From Istiophorus platypterus (taxonomy: Eukaryota > Chordata > Actinopteri > Istiophoriformes > Istiophoridae), in assembly GCA_016859345.1 (NCBI GenBank), contig CM029112.1, positions 9,497,089 through 9,561,088 of the forward strand: DNA of 64,000 nt, given 5' to 3'. Position 1 is the stretch's first letter. Every line of letters begins with the position of its first letter. A program made the position numbers and the translations under genes. Below, in pieces: positions 13,555 to 26,640 of the stretch. The notes beneath the pieces are model-generated. The model saw only the letters and a list, made by a program, of their open reading frames with translations, made no database searches and was not told the origin of the DNA.

Positions 13555-15628
13555 GTTAAGACATTCAAGCTTTATTTTATTGAAAAATATAGGTTATTTT
13601 GGATAATACAGAAAAAAGGCTGTAAATATACAGTGAAGAAGACAACAGTAAGGCATAATATACATCATACAGAACAAGGCAACACAGACAACTTCCCATT
13701 CGTGCAAAATTGACCCTGGAAATTACCTGAATCTTGTGTAGTGTATGAGCGATTGGAAATATAAATATCCAGTTATGCAAATTGACTCTTCATTATTTCC
13801 TGCATGATATGACATCTTTGAACACTGATTACTTTAATTACATTTTTTTAACCCGCAAACTGAACCCAATCTTAACTTAAATTCAACAGTGATTACAGGT
13901 GCAGAGAACGAAGTGACAGGCAGATCCGGCAGGCTCTCCGAAAAGCGAGCTTCGAGACTGAAATTATTTTTGGCTAGAAAATTATGGTTTGGCACATTTC
14001 AGTTTCAGTTAAGGCAGTGAAATCAATCAGTGTAGCTGAGCCTCGATACTTCTGGCCACAGCTTTTAATGACGAAAGAGATACAGTCGAGCTGCAATGAC
14101 TATGCAACTCTCATAAAAATAGCAATCTTTTCTAAATGCTCTTGTATCTATTGCTGGCTGTGTCTTCTTTTTCATCCACTCTTCAAACAGACATAACACA
14201 AATATAGCAAAGATTTATTTTAAAACCACAACAGCAGGTAATAAACACCATACAGAAGTAGTGTGTGGTTTAATTGTGCCTGCTGGTGCACAAATTTTTT
14301 TAAACAATATTTACCCTAAATCCTAAATTAGTGGTGGAAACTCTTTAGCCCCTGAATTAAAAAAGGATGGACATCTTTGACATATTTCACTCGCACCACT
14401 GCAGTAGCTCACATGTATGAAAAACAAGGAAGGAAGTGGTTAACAGTCTCTTTACAAGTTCAGTTTGAAATGACAGATTAGTAGAAGGAAGCTAACCAGT
14501 TCCTGTCAGTACATGCAAATCTACAAAAAAAAAAAATAAAAATAAATTAATTTAAAACAAAAACAGACAAACAAAAAAAAAAACCAACAAATCACCGCTT
14601 TGCATCAGGGTGAAATAAAGAATTTGTTCAACTGATAAGAGACGACAGACACAATGCATAGTCCCTCCCTATTGTGCTACATCACACTGGTCACACCTTT
14701 GGATTCCTGTAGTATCACCTTCCTTTGTAGTTAATGCAGGCCGGTGTATCTCCATTAGCTTTATAGCCCTCTTTTCTTTAATTTGCCCAAAGTAAAAGCC
14801 TGTGTGGCTCTTGCAGTGAAAGAAGAATCGAGAATTTTGGTTTGGGTTATCTGGTCCAAATTTACAGCAGGAAGTGGCAGCCTCCGTGCAGCGTCACGAG
14901 GACCCTGAGTTTCGTAAGGGGAAAAACTAACAAATCTATGCTACTTTAGTATAATACAGTATTTTCAGATGAAAGAGGCTCAGGGCAGGACTTCACACTC
15001 CAGTGGTAAACACAGTCCCCTTTATAGTGACAAGATGCCCACCAGTGATCCTGTGGTGACAGAGAGCGTCTTGTTCAGCTCGGGCCTCATGATGTTCCAC
15101 AGCCAGAGAGAGAAAGCACAACAACAAGAGAGAGGAGAAACTAAATGAAAAAAGCACATGTGACACGTCAAGTGAGTGAAGAGAGAAGGAGAACGAGAGA
15201 GCGTGAACCGAGCTCCAGTTATGGAAAGTGTTTCTCCTACAGAAAGTTCCTCTCTAACCCGTCCTCCCTGCGTAGTCCTGGAATGTTCCACGTTCAAAAA
15301 GTGGCTGCTCTTCCGTGTCAGTTCCCTCAGTGTTCAAAAGGGAGACACGGATTGACAGACAAACAGAAAGTGGAGGGTAAGGCTCGCTGACAGATGGGAG
15401 TTTGGGCTCATCCTAAAGGAGTAGTCACACTCTCTTTGCAGCCCTACAAAGTAAGAGTCCTCCGTCTTCTTCACAGTCACATTCCCACAGTACTCGAATA
15501 CAGTGTCTTCAAGTGCAAATCCACGCTGTCAAAGGACTTGCTAGTTTCACATAAACCCCTTCTGGAGCTCTGTCCTACTTTTTTTTGTTGTTTTTTTGTT
15601 TTTTTTTTTTAAAGAAGGCTTTGGAATC
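13555..15628 (-). other. cdc42ep4: cdc42ep4 3' UTR
   Basis: About 2.07 kb of AT-rich noncoding sequence after the stop codon, ending about 20 nt past a doubled AATAAA. The length is close to that of mammalian CDC42EP4 transcripts as I know them. A further AATAAA at 14214-14219 could give a shorter form. T-runs (minus A-runs) occur near 14520-14580. Confidence 0.6.
13571..13581 (-). promoter_or_regulatory. overlapping poly(A) signals of cdc42ep4
   Basis: Two overlapping AATAAA hexamers (13576-13581 and 13571-13576) on the minus strand, followed by GCTTGAATGTC and then a T-rich stretch. This is the best 3' end signal downstream of the cdc42ep4 stop codon. Confidence 0.65.
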
Positions 15629-16684
15629 TCACACACGAATCTCATCATCTTCATCCTCCAAGAAAGAGGAGAAGTTGCTCTCCTCCTCCGGTGGGGCACT
15701 AAAGGTGGCACTGTCTGTATCTCCTGCATAGGTCTGACTATTTGGTTTCTCATCCAGGGCAGCAGAGCCAGAGCTGGACATGGAGCAACTGTCTAGATGT
15801 TGCAAGTGTTTGGGCCGTGTCTCTGGGGTATATTCTGGGGTGTAGTGCCCTCCGTTCTCCGGCCCCAGATCAATAGAGCTGGCCGGGTGCATAGAGGGCT
15901 GCTCCTGCAGTTCAGACTCCTCCTCCCCTGCCTCCATCTGCTCCTCCGTGTCCTCATCTTTTCCCTTCTCCACGCTATCCTCTTCCTCGCCGTGGGCACT
16001 GAGGGGAGGCGAGGCGCGGCCCTCGCTGCTCTTGCCCTCCTCGTAGCCAAGATCGTCATCCTCTTTTTCCATCACCCCCAGGATGTCACCCAGCATGGAG
16101 GGTCCCAGGTCGACATGGAAAGACATTACTGACACAGCGTGCTTCATTCCGCCTCCATAATGGTTGGAGGTCTCTGGAAGCTCAGTCAGCTCACCAAAGC
16201 TTCGCTCCTCCAGTTCCAGGAAGTGAGTGGCTGCGGCCGCACCTCTCCCATCCACCTCCCCTTGCTGCTTTAAAGGACTCGAGGACAGGCTCTTTGCAAC
16301 CATGCTGTCCCCTCTGTCTTCATCATTGAGAAAGGGCAGAGACATGGCATTCTTCACGTAGGTGGGTGACCCACCTGAGACCGTCAGGGAGTTGTCTCTC
16401 TGTTGATCCACTCTGGTCACAGACTGGGAGCGTTTGCTGCTCCTGAAGGTGCGAGACAGGAGGCCAGGCCGGGGAGAGCGGGGGAAAGATGTGGTCTCGG
16501 CGGGAGGTTCCCCTGAGCGGGTGCTGAGAAAGGAGGTGTCTCCAAAAGCATCACCACTGCGGCCTACATGCATAGTGTGGCGGAAGTCGCCCAGAGGAGC
16601 ACTGATCATCTCCCTGGTCAGGTCCATGCGTGAGCGGCGCTTGGTCTGGGAGGAGCCCTGAACTAGCTGTTTTAAGATTGGCAT
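15629..16684 (-). CDS. cdc42ep4: Cdc42 effector protein 4 (BORG4)
   Basis: The complete 351-residue frame lies in one exon. Cdc42EP/BORG proteins bind GTP-loaded Cdc42 and TC10 through a CRIB motif and organise actin and septins under the membrane. The CRIB motif is intact at residues 27-41 (I27, S28, P30, F34, H36, H39, G41) within ISAPLGDFRHTMHVG. The N-terminus MPILKQLV and the blocks KRSQSVTR (84-91), KNAMSLPFLN (111-120), SLSSSPLK (132-139) and SFHVDLGPSMLGDIL (188-202) are family signatures; the last fits Cdc42EP4. The C-terminal third is acidic and ends EDEDDEIRV, as in mammalian CDC42EP4 (356 residues). The start is the first ATG of the conserved N-terminus; the stop is TGA at 15629. 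A single coding exon preceded by a noncoding exon is the usual structure of this gene. Cdc42EP1 is excluded because it lacks this ending. Teleost a or b copy not resolved. Confidence 0.97.
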   Translation of the reverse strand: MPILKQLVQGSSQTKRRSRMDLTREMISAPLGDFRHTMHVGRSGDAFGDTSFLSTRSGEPPAETTSFPRSPRPGLLSRTFRSSKRSQSVTRVDQQRDNSLTVSGGSPTYVKNAMSLPFLNDEDRGDSMVAKSLSSSPLKQQGEVDGRGAAAATHFLELEERSFGELTELPETSNHYGGGMKHAVSVMSFHVDLGPSMLGDILGVMEKEDDDLGYEEGKSSEGRASPPLSAHGEEEDSVEKGKDEDTEEQMEAGEEESELQEQPSMHPASSIDLGPENGGHYTPEYTPETRPKHLQHLDSCSMSSSGSAALDEKPNSQTYAGDTDSATFSAPPEEESNFSSFLEDEDDEIRV

Positions 16685-16833
16685 GGCGGCCGATTAGGTG
16701 TTTTGTTTTGACACTGTTTGGTGGGAAGAGATGCAGTCAGAATACAAGGAGAGCTTCCAGAACTTGAATGTAATGCTTGTTAGAGACGTTGGGATGAACA
16801 GTGATGCTCCTTAAATCCAATCAGGCTGGCAAC
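16685..16833 (-). other. cdc42ep4: cdc42ep4 5' UTR part of the coding exon
   Basis: At 16833 the minus strand has a textbook acceptor: more than 20 nt of T/C (TTTCTTTTTTTTCTCTCTCAG) just before GTTGCCAG. The 149 nt between it and the ATG have in-frame stops and no coding character. The upstream 5' UTR therefore comes from a separate exon. Confidence 0.7.
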
Positions 16834-19800
16834 CTGAGAGAGAAAAAAAAGAAAAAAAAAGAAGAGAAAGTACAATAAATTACACAGAACCTATTCAGAA
16901 CTATGCACTTGTCTTAAAAAGAAACAAAAAAAACAGAAAAACGCCCCAAATAATCCTTTAAAGAAAAAAGAAAAAAGAAAAACAAAGACCGTAACTTTTC
17001 AAGTAGTGGGTACTTGAAATCATATCAACTAAAGAACACAGAAAGCCCCTCTCCATTGCCAGAGAGATTTACTAGTGTCAAAAGGCTTGAATCAACTGTG
17101 AAGTAAAGCAAATAATAGTCTTCTACAGTTTATTTACTGCAGCTTTCACATTATGTTGTGCAGAATATTCACATTTGTCACATTTAATCCCATCACGTCA
17201 ATAAAAACAACTCTAGGAATTTCAAATCTCCCACTAATTACAAGATATGAAGCTATCAATTATGCAAATCCATGATAAGCAACACTCTTCAAACATCTCT
17301 GTGTGATGACCTCTAAAATAAGAAAAAAAAAAAAAAAAAAAAAAGGACAGGGAACGCCACAGGATTCTGCTTTAAAATAGCATCATAATTGAGTGCAAAA
17401 CACCCAACCACAGACCAACATGAATCCGACAGGGAGAGCTGAGGGCTGATCATTCTGGTGTGAAGCTCAACTTCTACTGCACAGAATACATTACTTATCT
17501 CCTAGTCACAGAAACGTATATGTAATTTCAACTAAATAAAATAACAAATGACAGTAAACACTGCGGAGCCATCTGTCTTTCAGTCAACAGTTTTAGGTCC
17601 CTAGTGGTTGGTGACTGACAGCTGATAGAGAAAACATGTTTTTGCATTATTGAATCATGCAGCAGAGGAAACCTCACTGCGGGCTGCCGGCTAGCCACCG
17701 CTGCTTTCTTCAAGGTGCTCCACCGGATGACAGGAGCAGGGTGTCTCATTAGCAATCCATCCCAACATATAAAAATACACATATAAAAAAGAAAAAAAAA
17801 AAAAGAACACTGCCCCGGTGGTCTGCAAATGAAGTGCAAGCAGTTTCTGCAGAAAGGCATCAAAAACACATGCACCTCCGACTTGTGGGTGGAAACTCTC
17901 TATGGCTGAATGCAAAGCAGGCCTTGAGAAAACGCTTACCTTGCCGTTTTCAAGCGTGCGCCTCTCTGGCTCGCACGCCGTGCCTCGTTCTCTGTTTACT
18001 CATCTTAACACCGCAAGATCATCAAAACAGTCAGCGACTTAACCTTGACTATGGACTTCTCACAGGCAAACCTTCCAAAGATATTCAAGTTATACTTGTT
18101 TTTGGTAGAAGTGCCGTTGGGAGATTTTGGCTGTTTAATGTGGCAGGCTTTTAAGTGCATTGACTTCTTTTGTCTGTCTGCACCCCGTCTTTGCCAGCTG
18201 AGACTTGATGCTCCACTTCCTGTTAATACCCTCACCTGCTTTTGTTTCCATAGAAACACCCTCCTACAAGCAACAGTGTTTCCTGTCATTGGCCACAGGA
18301 GTCTTTGGGCTTCATACAAGCATGAAACACATGGCCTCCGTCTGTGTCAGTCTACAGCTCAGACAATACACCCTTGTAGTCTGATGTCTGCTGTTTTCAC
18401 TCACTCCATCCATGTTGTGGGTGTTTTTTCATTGGTCAAAAATGGAAATAAAAAAAAATATACAGAGGTTCCACTGCTGTAGACGAGGATATGTATATCA
18501 AGAGAAACATATACATGTAAAATTGCAGCATTTTTGACTGATGCTGAGAAACAATGAAAACTTCCCATGAGCTGCAAATGGTTTCGTGCCAAAACCCACA
18601 AACAAGGTCACTTTTTTCACAGAAACATGTTTATTATTGAAGCCGCATGTTCTGGTTTGCTTTTTTTTTTCGTTTTTTTTTTGTGGCGGGGGATGGAGGG
18701 GGTAATAAGTGGGAAATAATTCACACCCAGCCAAAAAACAATGTTTTTTTCCGAGTAGCTGCTTCTGGGTGGCATAAATAGACGGGGAAAAAAACTAGCA
18801 GATGAAACAAGAAGTGATGGTATAAGCCCATCTGACCGTTCCTTCATCTTACCCCCCCAAGGCCCGGATCAAGCTGAAAAGCTCAATGGTGCCCATTGCA
18901 GGGATGCAAAGTTTTTTTTCCAGACTACAAGGCCGACTGTTATTCATCAGCTGAATCTAAACCAGATCCCCGGAAACTCTGCAGCAGCACGGTTCCACAG
19001 TTTCATCAAACCTGATCCACAGCACTCTTATATTTATGGCTTTGAGTATCTTTGCGTAAGTGTGTGTGCATGCACGTGTGGGTGTACACGTGAATCAAAA
19101 AGTGGAAAGGGGCCTTAGAAGGCAGCAGTAACCGTGGGAACTATGGGGTCACAGCGTGGGAGGGGGGAAGCAGGGGGTGACTTTATAAACAGATTTTCAC
19201 AACACTCAGGGTCCGGCTGCAGCAGAGCCCACTGGAGACACTGAATGTGGAACAGGAACAGACGGGACGAGCAAATGACGAACATCTGCATCATTTCAAT
19301 ATGACAGCAAAATAGGAAACCATTTCCCAGCTTCTTAAAAAGCACGCAGCGCACGTCTCGGACCCACAGACGTCAGCCCTCTAAATGATATAGACTTTTT
19401 GGGGATGACTGACTGGCCCCCACGCGGATGTGGCATTTGTCAAGTGCTGAGTAAAAAGCATCCCAGCATTCATGCACATGCTAAACTCGAGCACATTGGG
19501 TTCATTCCCAAATTGTAACCATTGCTACTTCACTTCTCTTGCCTTTTTTTCACCTGTCTGGGCAAATGATATTCCAGCCCATTTCCCCAAATTTATCTAT
19601 GCTGTGGGAATGTAATGTTAGCTCTGTTTATAGATACATAACTCAATTATTATTTAAATACCTAGGCTGGGTCTGTGGAGGGTTCTAAATCTGCTAAAAT
19701 ATCATATGGTTATAGCCACCAATTTGTGGGTAGAAAATCCACACCCAATGCTTCTGAGGGAAAGCACAGAAATAACGTAGAAAGGAGGGAAATGAATCTG

Positions 19801-20040
19801 GTTCTTATACTTCAGCTGAACGGGTAAAAAAAAAGAAAGCAGTATTATAAATTAAACGACATCCTCAATATGTTCACCTGAGAGAATTTTGTCTCAAAAG
19901 GAAATGTTGTAGTCATTTCTTAACAGAGGAGACAGATGCAACTTCAGAGGAAGTGATCAAACAGTGGCTGCAAGCTTGAGAAATGACTCAAATCACTCAA
20001 ATAATCAACATGCATCCCTTAAAGGTTTTACAGCTCAGCT

Positions 20041-20050
20041 AACACACACG

Positions 20051-20083
<33 letters not shown>

Positions 20084-20092
20084 GCGCACATG
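20041..20092. repeat. (CA)n microsatellite with CG interruptions
   Basis: CA units interrupted by CGCGCG within the probable cdc42ep4 intron. Confidence 0.95.
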
Positions 20093-20375
20093 CACAAAAC
20101 CACCATCAGAAGACTGAATTTATATGCACGACAAAGACTCATGTTCAACATCAGAGAGAAGTATCGACCTCCTGGATAATTTGTGTTTAGGACGGGTGTA
20201 ACTTTTCACTTCTTGTCAATACTCTAACACTAGGCAAGTCAACAATAATATACAAGAGATCACTCATACACGCATACACACGCACACTCTCAAACACGAC
20301 AAATGGTCCATTTCCCTGATCGAGTATTGATGCAACTTCTTTGTGCTTAATTCGTCCAGTGTGTATTCTAGTGTC

Positions 20376-20393
20376 TGGGGGGGGGGGGGGGGT
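20376..20393. repeat. G homopolymer
   Basis: Sixteen or more consecutive G; the length is likely to be error-prone in sequencing. Confidence 0.9.
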
Positions 20394-21369
20394 GGTGGCT
20401 GCTGCCGCGGTGGTGGGGGCTGCTCTGTCTGCCTCATTCGAAGCCAGTGACCTAGATGGCCAATGAATGACCTGAGGGTGAGACGACATTAGGGGGCGGG
20501 AAGCCTCATGCATCCGAATCTGTGTGAAAGAACAGGGGCTGAAATCTGTCTCACAGAGATCTCAAAAGGGGAAAATTATTCTGACGATCATACCATTTAT
20601 AAACCCATTTCCATTTCGTAGTGAAAACTGTGCAACATCAGCGAGAGGTACAGCTCTGTGCAGTAATGGGCTAACACACAGACACACTCACAACACACTT
20701 ACACACACGCTCCCGTAATTAAGCAAGCAAATGGTCTCTAGTAGATAGGTATCTGCCATGCAACTCAGTTAGCATGCCTGAATATCTCATTTATGAAGGA
20801 ACAGCCCAAGGACTAACAGTGGAAATCACATTATCTCTCAATCAAGCAGACAGGGAGCAACATACGTCAAGCTGGTGCTGCCCTCTCAGATAAAGGCAGC
20901 AATGAGAAATCATCTGATCAAATGAGAACTTACAAATAAAGCCCCCATAGGCTTGTATAAAAGCCAGACTTAACTGACGCCGAAATGGCCCATTTGGGGC
21001 CGTCTGAATGGGGATGCCATTTGCTCTCGGTGTTATGGAATCGGGTCAAGTCGTTGACCTACGGGGTATTTGGAGTACCCTCCTGCCACACAGCCCATTT
21101 TCTAAGCCACTGTCCACCATGTAGTAAGCAAGCAAGAGAGCCTAGGGCTGATTTTGATCAAAGTGTGGATCCTTTACTGTCTGAAGACCAAGGCAAATCA
21201 GAAAAGGGTTACTGTGAAATGCTGAAAACGACCAGGAAACGTCAGGCGGGTCAACAGATTTTGCCTGCCTGCCTTTGCTGACCGGCCCCTATTCAAACAA
21301 ACCGTGGCCTGTGCATGTTAGCCTGCTTTTATTGTGGCCAAATGTTATTATTTCATTATACTTCGACAG

Positions 21370-21655
21370 AACAGAGTTGCAACAATCAGTTGATCGATGG
21401 AAATTTAATTGTCCACTATTTTGATAAATCAGTTAATTGTGCAATTTTTTCAAGCATTTATGAAAAACATTGGCTTGTCGGTGCGACGGTTCGGTGCTTT
21501 TCTCTGTTATATAACATTTTAGATTGTATATTTAGTTTGGAACTGTTTGGACAAAATGAAGGAAACTGTGATTTTCATTTTTTTTCCCCGAGATTTTAAA
21601 GACATAATACCTAATCCAATAATTGAGACAATAACTGCCTGATAAATTAATTAGT
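21370..21655 (+). mobile_element. degraded MITE-like repeat with inverted ATCGATTA-type ends
   Basis: It begins GAGTTGCAACAATCAGTTGA and shortly after has CTATTTTGATAAATCAGTTA. It ends with TAATCCAATAATTGAGACA and a TAAATTAATTAG stretch that is roughly inverted relative to the start. Between are TTTCAAGCATTTATGAAAAA and GGACAAAATGAAGG. This is the layout of the TCGATTA-ended, probably hAT-type, MITE that is abundant in teleosts. No transposase is present. Confidence 0.6.
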
Positions 21656-22764
21656 GTTTTCCAAATCAGCTATATTGTTAAAATCAATCAAAACCCAAGA
21701 ATAATGTCTTTGAGTACAGGAGAAAAAAAAATAAAGAAAAAAAAAACAACACAAAAAAACAACTTTGTGTGTGTGACTCTCAAAAACAGAGCTAAAAGAA
21801 AAGATAGAAAAAATAAAAATCTTGTTTTCACCGTCCCGACTCATACCTGGCAAACTGGTGTGAAGGGATCTGTTATGCTAATGTCACCCAGCAGGACATT
21901 CTGCTCGGCAAGGATCAAAGCGTAACAGATTTTTAGAGCGTTCCTGCTAATAAAAGTGCCTGTGGGTTTTTGAATTGGCATTCCCATCATTGAGCACTAA
22001 ATCCGTCGCTATCCTTAGATCAGTGAATGCAATATTTGAGGTGAGAAGCTTGGACGGGAAGAACAAATTTACAAAACTCAGCAGTGTTTAAAAACAGCAT
22101 TCAGCATACTGGTGAATGATTATGCAGCTAAAACATACCGTTAATGCCATATAATCAGTGTGGAACGGTCCCTGCATCATCAAAATCATCAATAGGCCAA
22201 AAATAAAAGTCTCTATTAGCAACAGAAGCAGATTTGGGCGAGCCAGTGAGAAGAGGGGAAAGTGATGGGCAGATGATGATGATCGGGACAGAGCAGGGCC
22301 CCAACAGCCAATGACAGGATTCCTGGTGGAGAACTGGCCCCGGAGCAAGTCAGCTTGAAATGTACCAGCTGACCTCTGATACCCAAGAGGAGATGACTTG
22401 TCTCTTTTACATTTACAGCTCACCCAGCCTTCAGACACGACGCGCCATCTCTTTCTCTCCAATCTCTGCTTTTGCAAGGCTGTCAGCTTTTATTTCAGGC
22501 ACAAACAGCGGATATCAGACAAGAGGGCTACACTCCACATTGATGCATTCCAAGAACAGTATTCTGTGGGTTAAATAAAACTGATAACCATAATATTCTT
22601 GGATCCTACAATGCCTTTTCATACATAAACAATATTGTGTGTTCCTGCTGTGCTATCGTCTCTGATCAGAAGTGGAAGTTACAATCATGCCTCTGAAATT
22701 GCAGCCAGCATGATTCAACATCAGTGTCATCTGTGCACTGGGCACATCATCTACTGGGGCGGGG

Positions 22765-22793
22765 TGTGTGTGTGTGTGGGGGGGGGGGGGGGG
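22765..22793. repeat. (GT)n followed by G run
   Basis: Seven GT units followed by about 15 G. Confidence 0.9.
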
Positions 22794-25311
22794 CAAACAT
22801 TGGCACCCCTGTTCTGTTGCATTTCGAGCGTCTCAACATAATCAGAGAGATTAACCAGAAATGAAAGTCGACACTGGCGATATCAGCTGGAGAACATGCC
22901 AGAAGTAACCACTTAACATTATTTTGAACGTGCTGGGTAATGAGACATGGCTTTTTCATTCTCATCCGGCTCCACATTAAAGGTCAGCAACAAAAGCTTC
23001 AGGTCATTAATAATTATCCCCATCTCCAAAAGGATGCCTGAACATTTTCTAAATTACGTATGCACACAGAATAACAAGAATATGACTAATTACCACTGAG
23101 ATGAGTGACCTGACACCAGTAACCTCAAATCAACAATTAGCTCAGTGTTTTCAAAAAGCTCCGATTTCCTATGCATAGCTGCATATGATGGGAGGGTCTC
23201 ATGGAGGAACGTGCGGGTGCGTTAGGGGGTATGTCCACAGGAAGGGCAGGGAGAAAATGAGGCAGAAATCCCTCCCATCTCTCCGGAAATCTACTCAGCC
23301 TGCCCTTCCTGACCACACATAATATAAACAAGGCTGTCCTCCATCATACTTTATTACTATTTGGCTAACAAAACAAATAACTCATATCTCCGTCAACACT
23401 CAGTTTTAATAATATAATAGGGTTTGGGCCAGTGCTGGGGCGTTCAACATTGGGCCTAAATGCAACACGCATCAGTACGTGGAGCACCTCTGGTTGAGGT
23501 GCCGAGTCACGGCTGATGACAGCTCTGGCCTCAGGTGTCCCTGTCATCGGCAAGGGCAGATTGACACACGGAGACTGGCCAGGTGTCTCTCCGGAGCTGC
23601 AGAAAAGGAGGGAACTTCATTTTTTTTTTTTTTTTTTCAAACGCTCGAGCGGAAAAACCTGCGCTACTCAATGAAAAGAATGCAGGGAAATTACGGGATC
23701 CAGAGAAACTTTCTTTAACGTGCGAGGGTGCTATAATTATAGGGTCAGAAGAGCATAAAAAGCAGCAAAATGCAAAGGTCGGAGGGAAGCAGAAGAAGCA
23801 GCAATCAAGCAGTGGAGGCCTCTTTTTGTCAAAGTTTGTATTTTTTTTTTAACCAGAAACCACTTGACTTGTGCTTGGGAAATTATGCCCACAGGAGTAG
23901 CAATCTACAGCATTACTCTTGGGTGAAGAATAAGTTTTCTGTGTGTTAGACTGACTTCTTAAACTCTCAAAACTCTCAGAACATCTGTGCAGTTTTAAAG
24001 GATAAGCCCTTGTCATTGTCTATTGCTGATATCAACTCTATACAATATTTACAACTGTTGACAGGGAAACAGGATGAAGAAACAAAATAAGCATTTCCTT
24101 CGACTTTGAGTACCAACCCCAGCAGACTGGGTCACACTGCAGCACGCTGGATAAGAACAGAAAACAATGCCTCCAAACAAAAGACACAGGAACAAACACA
24201 GCATTCACACACTGACATACGAGATGCCCTTAGAATTTGATTCTGGGACAACGTAGTTATATATATATAAAAAAAAAAAAAGGTAGATGGCAGCAAACTA
24301 ATGAACTGTTGCCTTATGTCCCAAATTGGTCCAGAGATTTCAACTGAGAGAATCGAAGGTTCTCTACAACTTGGAAGTTTTCCACTAAGTTGGGGGTTTA
24401 TGTGTATTATTTGCAGACCTGTGGTGGTAACCAAAGGAGGTGACAGCATCCCGACATGCTACTTCAACTACACATCATTCAAAAGACCTGTCATAATGTC
24501 TATAAAAATCCAGCAGATCACTATCACCAAGTCCAGAGCCATTTCGGGGGAAAAAAAAACCAACAAAAAAACAGTTTATATTGGTATTTCCTGGAATGTG
24601 AAGGGGCTGGACGGGACACACACATTGCCTCAAATGAGCCCACAAACTGCAGACATGTTCAAACATGGGTGCAGGACTATACACTCACTGGCCAAAATAA
24701 CATCCTAAAACTGCTCTTTAGCACCATTACCAAAGAGGCCTTCTGGGATGCTGTTTATCTCCAATATCTCCATGAAAGTAAGGCAAAACTTGTTCACTTT
24801 AGTAAACAAAATTCTGGGCAGGTTGTGTTTCCTGGGCTACGTGCCAGTTACATGTGCTGTGCCAAATAACAGAGCTTGGCAGGGAATCCAAAACCGCACA
24901 CGGGAAAAATAACTTTCACCTTCGGGCGCTAAACAAATGTCTCCTGTAGGCAATTAGGCACTTTGTAATTCAAGAAACAGTTGAAAGTAGAAAAGGGAGC
25001 AAAACCTGTGCAGGCTAGTTAAAAATGTGACACCTTTTCGGAAAGGCATTTCAGGGGCACTTCTGGGGAAAAAGAAAAAAAAAAGTAAACAGGCTAAGCC
25101 GTTACACATAAATCTTGGCCATGAGGCCTGCTTGTTTGCTGTGTCGTCGACCTGAATCCATCACGACCGGGCCGGGCCAGACAAGCCGACATCTCACAAA
25201 AAAAAAAAAAAACAAACCTCTGTGTATATTTGGATAACGCGGGTCAAATGTCAGATTTAAACCTGGGACAAGGAAGAAAGCCACCCAAATTACCTCACAA
25301 GCGGAGCCCTC

Positions 25312-25370
25312 TGATAACATTATCTCCTCAAACAATTGCTGAGGGGTTCTTATCAGTACGGCGGTGATAA
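25312..25370. promoter_or_regulatory. cluster of four GATA motifs
   Basis: TGATAA at 25312 and 25365 on the plus strand; TTATCT at 25320 and TTATCA at 25350 (sites on the minus strand); with a SOX-like ACAATTG between them (25332-25338). Four sites within 59 nt lie in the probable cdc42ep4 intron. Confidence 0.35.
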
Positions 25371-26274
25371 AGTGACGGCCGACAGACCCAAGGCCCATCA
25401 CCTTATTATTCCAGTCAATGAGTTCATCAGATGCTATCGTGAGGACCGTGCCGAGCAAACTGAACAGGACCTCCAAGTCAGCCGGGCTCTGGGGTATGTG
25501 GGTAATGAACTGGACAAACAAGACAGGTGTGCACAGCGTGTTGGGCCAGAAACTCTGTATTTTGGGTTGGTTTTTGTTTTTTTCTTTTTTGTTTAGTCAT
25601 CTGATCATGTGAGAGCCACAGCCAGCATCCAGTCAGTTTGTGCCAACTCCATTCAGTCCCTCTTTTGCCCAAACACACATTACACTCATTGTGGAGTTTT
25701 CACATAGTCAGAAAACTAAAATAAAATTTTAAAAAAATCTGTATTGCAAAAAACACGCCTTGGCAGATTTAGGGCACATACATTCAGCATGTCATCAAAC
25801 AAACCATAGGCCTCATTTTGAATATTTTGCCGCTTACCATCTGTCATCGAATGAGGCCTGTAAGAGTTTTCCTTTGAGAAAAAAAAATGCGATGATTTAA
25901 AAACAAGAAGCAATTTTAGCAATTTTAGCTTCAAATCACCCCCCGGTTAAACCGATAAAACCTATAAATTCACGAGGTTTAAAACGGTCTTGAGACAAAT
26001 CTGATCGATTCTCGCGATAGCAGCTGCCTCCACAAAGAAAGGCTTCAAATAGTGAGAATAATTTAACAGCACTTGATTCACTCTTGGGTTTTTTCTTTGC
26101 CACCGACCGGGGATGTACTTCACGTTAGACAGAGCTGAGATCCTGGGTGGGTCGATGGCGAGAGAACAATAAGGAGTTGACCACAAAGCGTCAGCTGCCT
26201 TGCGCACCGTGCGCTCCGCCGAACCACTGAACCAGCCGGTGCTGTTTGGCACAGAATCGGGCTGAGCTCACAAA

Positions 26275-26295
26275 CAAAACACACACACACACACG
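26275..26295. repeat. (CA)n microsatellite
   Basis: Short CA tract within the CpG-rich block. Confidence 0.85.
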
Positions 26296-26358
26296 CGTAC
26301 AAAACGCGGAGATACATTCAACGTGGTGAACTTTAAGCGCAAGCAACCAACGCAAAAG

Positions 26359-26386
26359 CTCACACACACACACACGCACACACACT
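26359..26386. repeat. (CA)n next to a splice donor
   Basis: CA tract on the plus strand. On the minus strand it is a GT-repeat directly after the proposed exon 1 donor of cdc42ep4. Confidence 0.9.
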
Positions 26387-26389
26387 CAC

Positions 26390-26640
26390 CGAGCATCCCA
26401 TTCATAAAAGCCGGGCGCTGCTCTGCCCCTTTAGGCCCCCGGCAGGTTGACGACGGGGCCGCATTCATCAGAAAAAAGAAAGATGGGGAAACAAACGCTG
26501 CAAGACGGAGGAGTCTCTCGTTCGGTAGGAGGAATAAAAAAATGAACCCAACCCGACCCAAACATTACCGTGGCTGTCAGCGCATCCTCGTACGCGGAGC
26601 CGCTGCTCTGGAGCGCAATAAGTCACCGCTGCGCCTCCCG
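26390..26640 (-). other. cdc42ep4: probable noncoding exon 1 of cdc42ep4
   Basis: The block is CpG-rich against an AT-rich background and ends on the minus strand at a strong donor (GTGAGT at 26384-26389). The upstream end is set at about 30 nt below a TATA-like element. It lies about 9.6 kb upstream of the acceptor at 16833 on the same strand, with no other CpG-rich block between. The link to cdc42ep4 is inference. The end coordinate at 26640 is approximate. Confidence 0.45.

Larger units (their letters stand above)
16834..26389 (-). other. probable first intron of cdc42ep4
   Basis: No coding exon recognised in 9.5 kb. It holds A- and T-runs, a (CA)n at 20041-20092, a G17 run near 20376, a (GT)n plus G run at 22765-22793, an old MITE-like repeat at about 21370-21655 and a GATA-motif cluster at 25312-25370. 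Several AT-rich stretches with homeodomain-like TAATTA cores (for example 22990-23130) look enhancer-like but are not proven. Confidence 0.45.

Noticed and set aside
24680..24700. ACTATACACTCACTGGCCA, similar to the start of a common fish transposon that reads 'acactcactggccactttattag'
   Set aside because: The match stops after the first words; the rest of the element is absent.
24301..24869. Two overlapping plus-strand frames of 135 and 137 codons
   Set aside because: They overlap in different frames within an intron-like region, and neither resembles a known protein.
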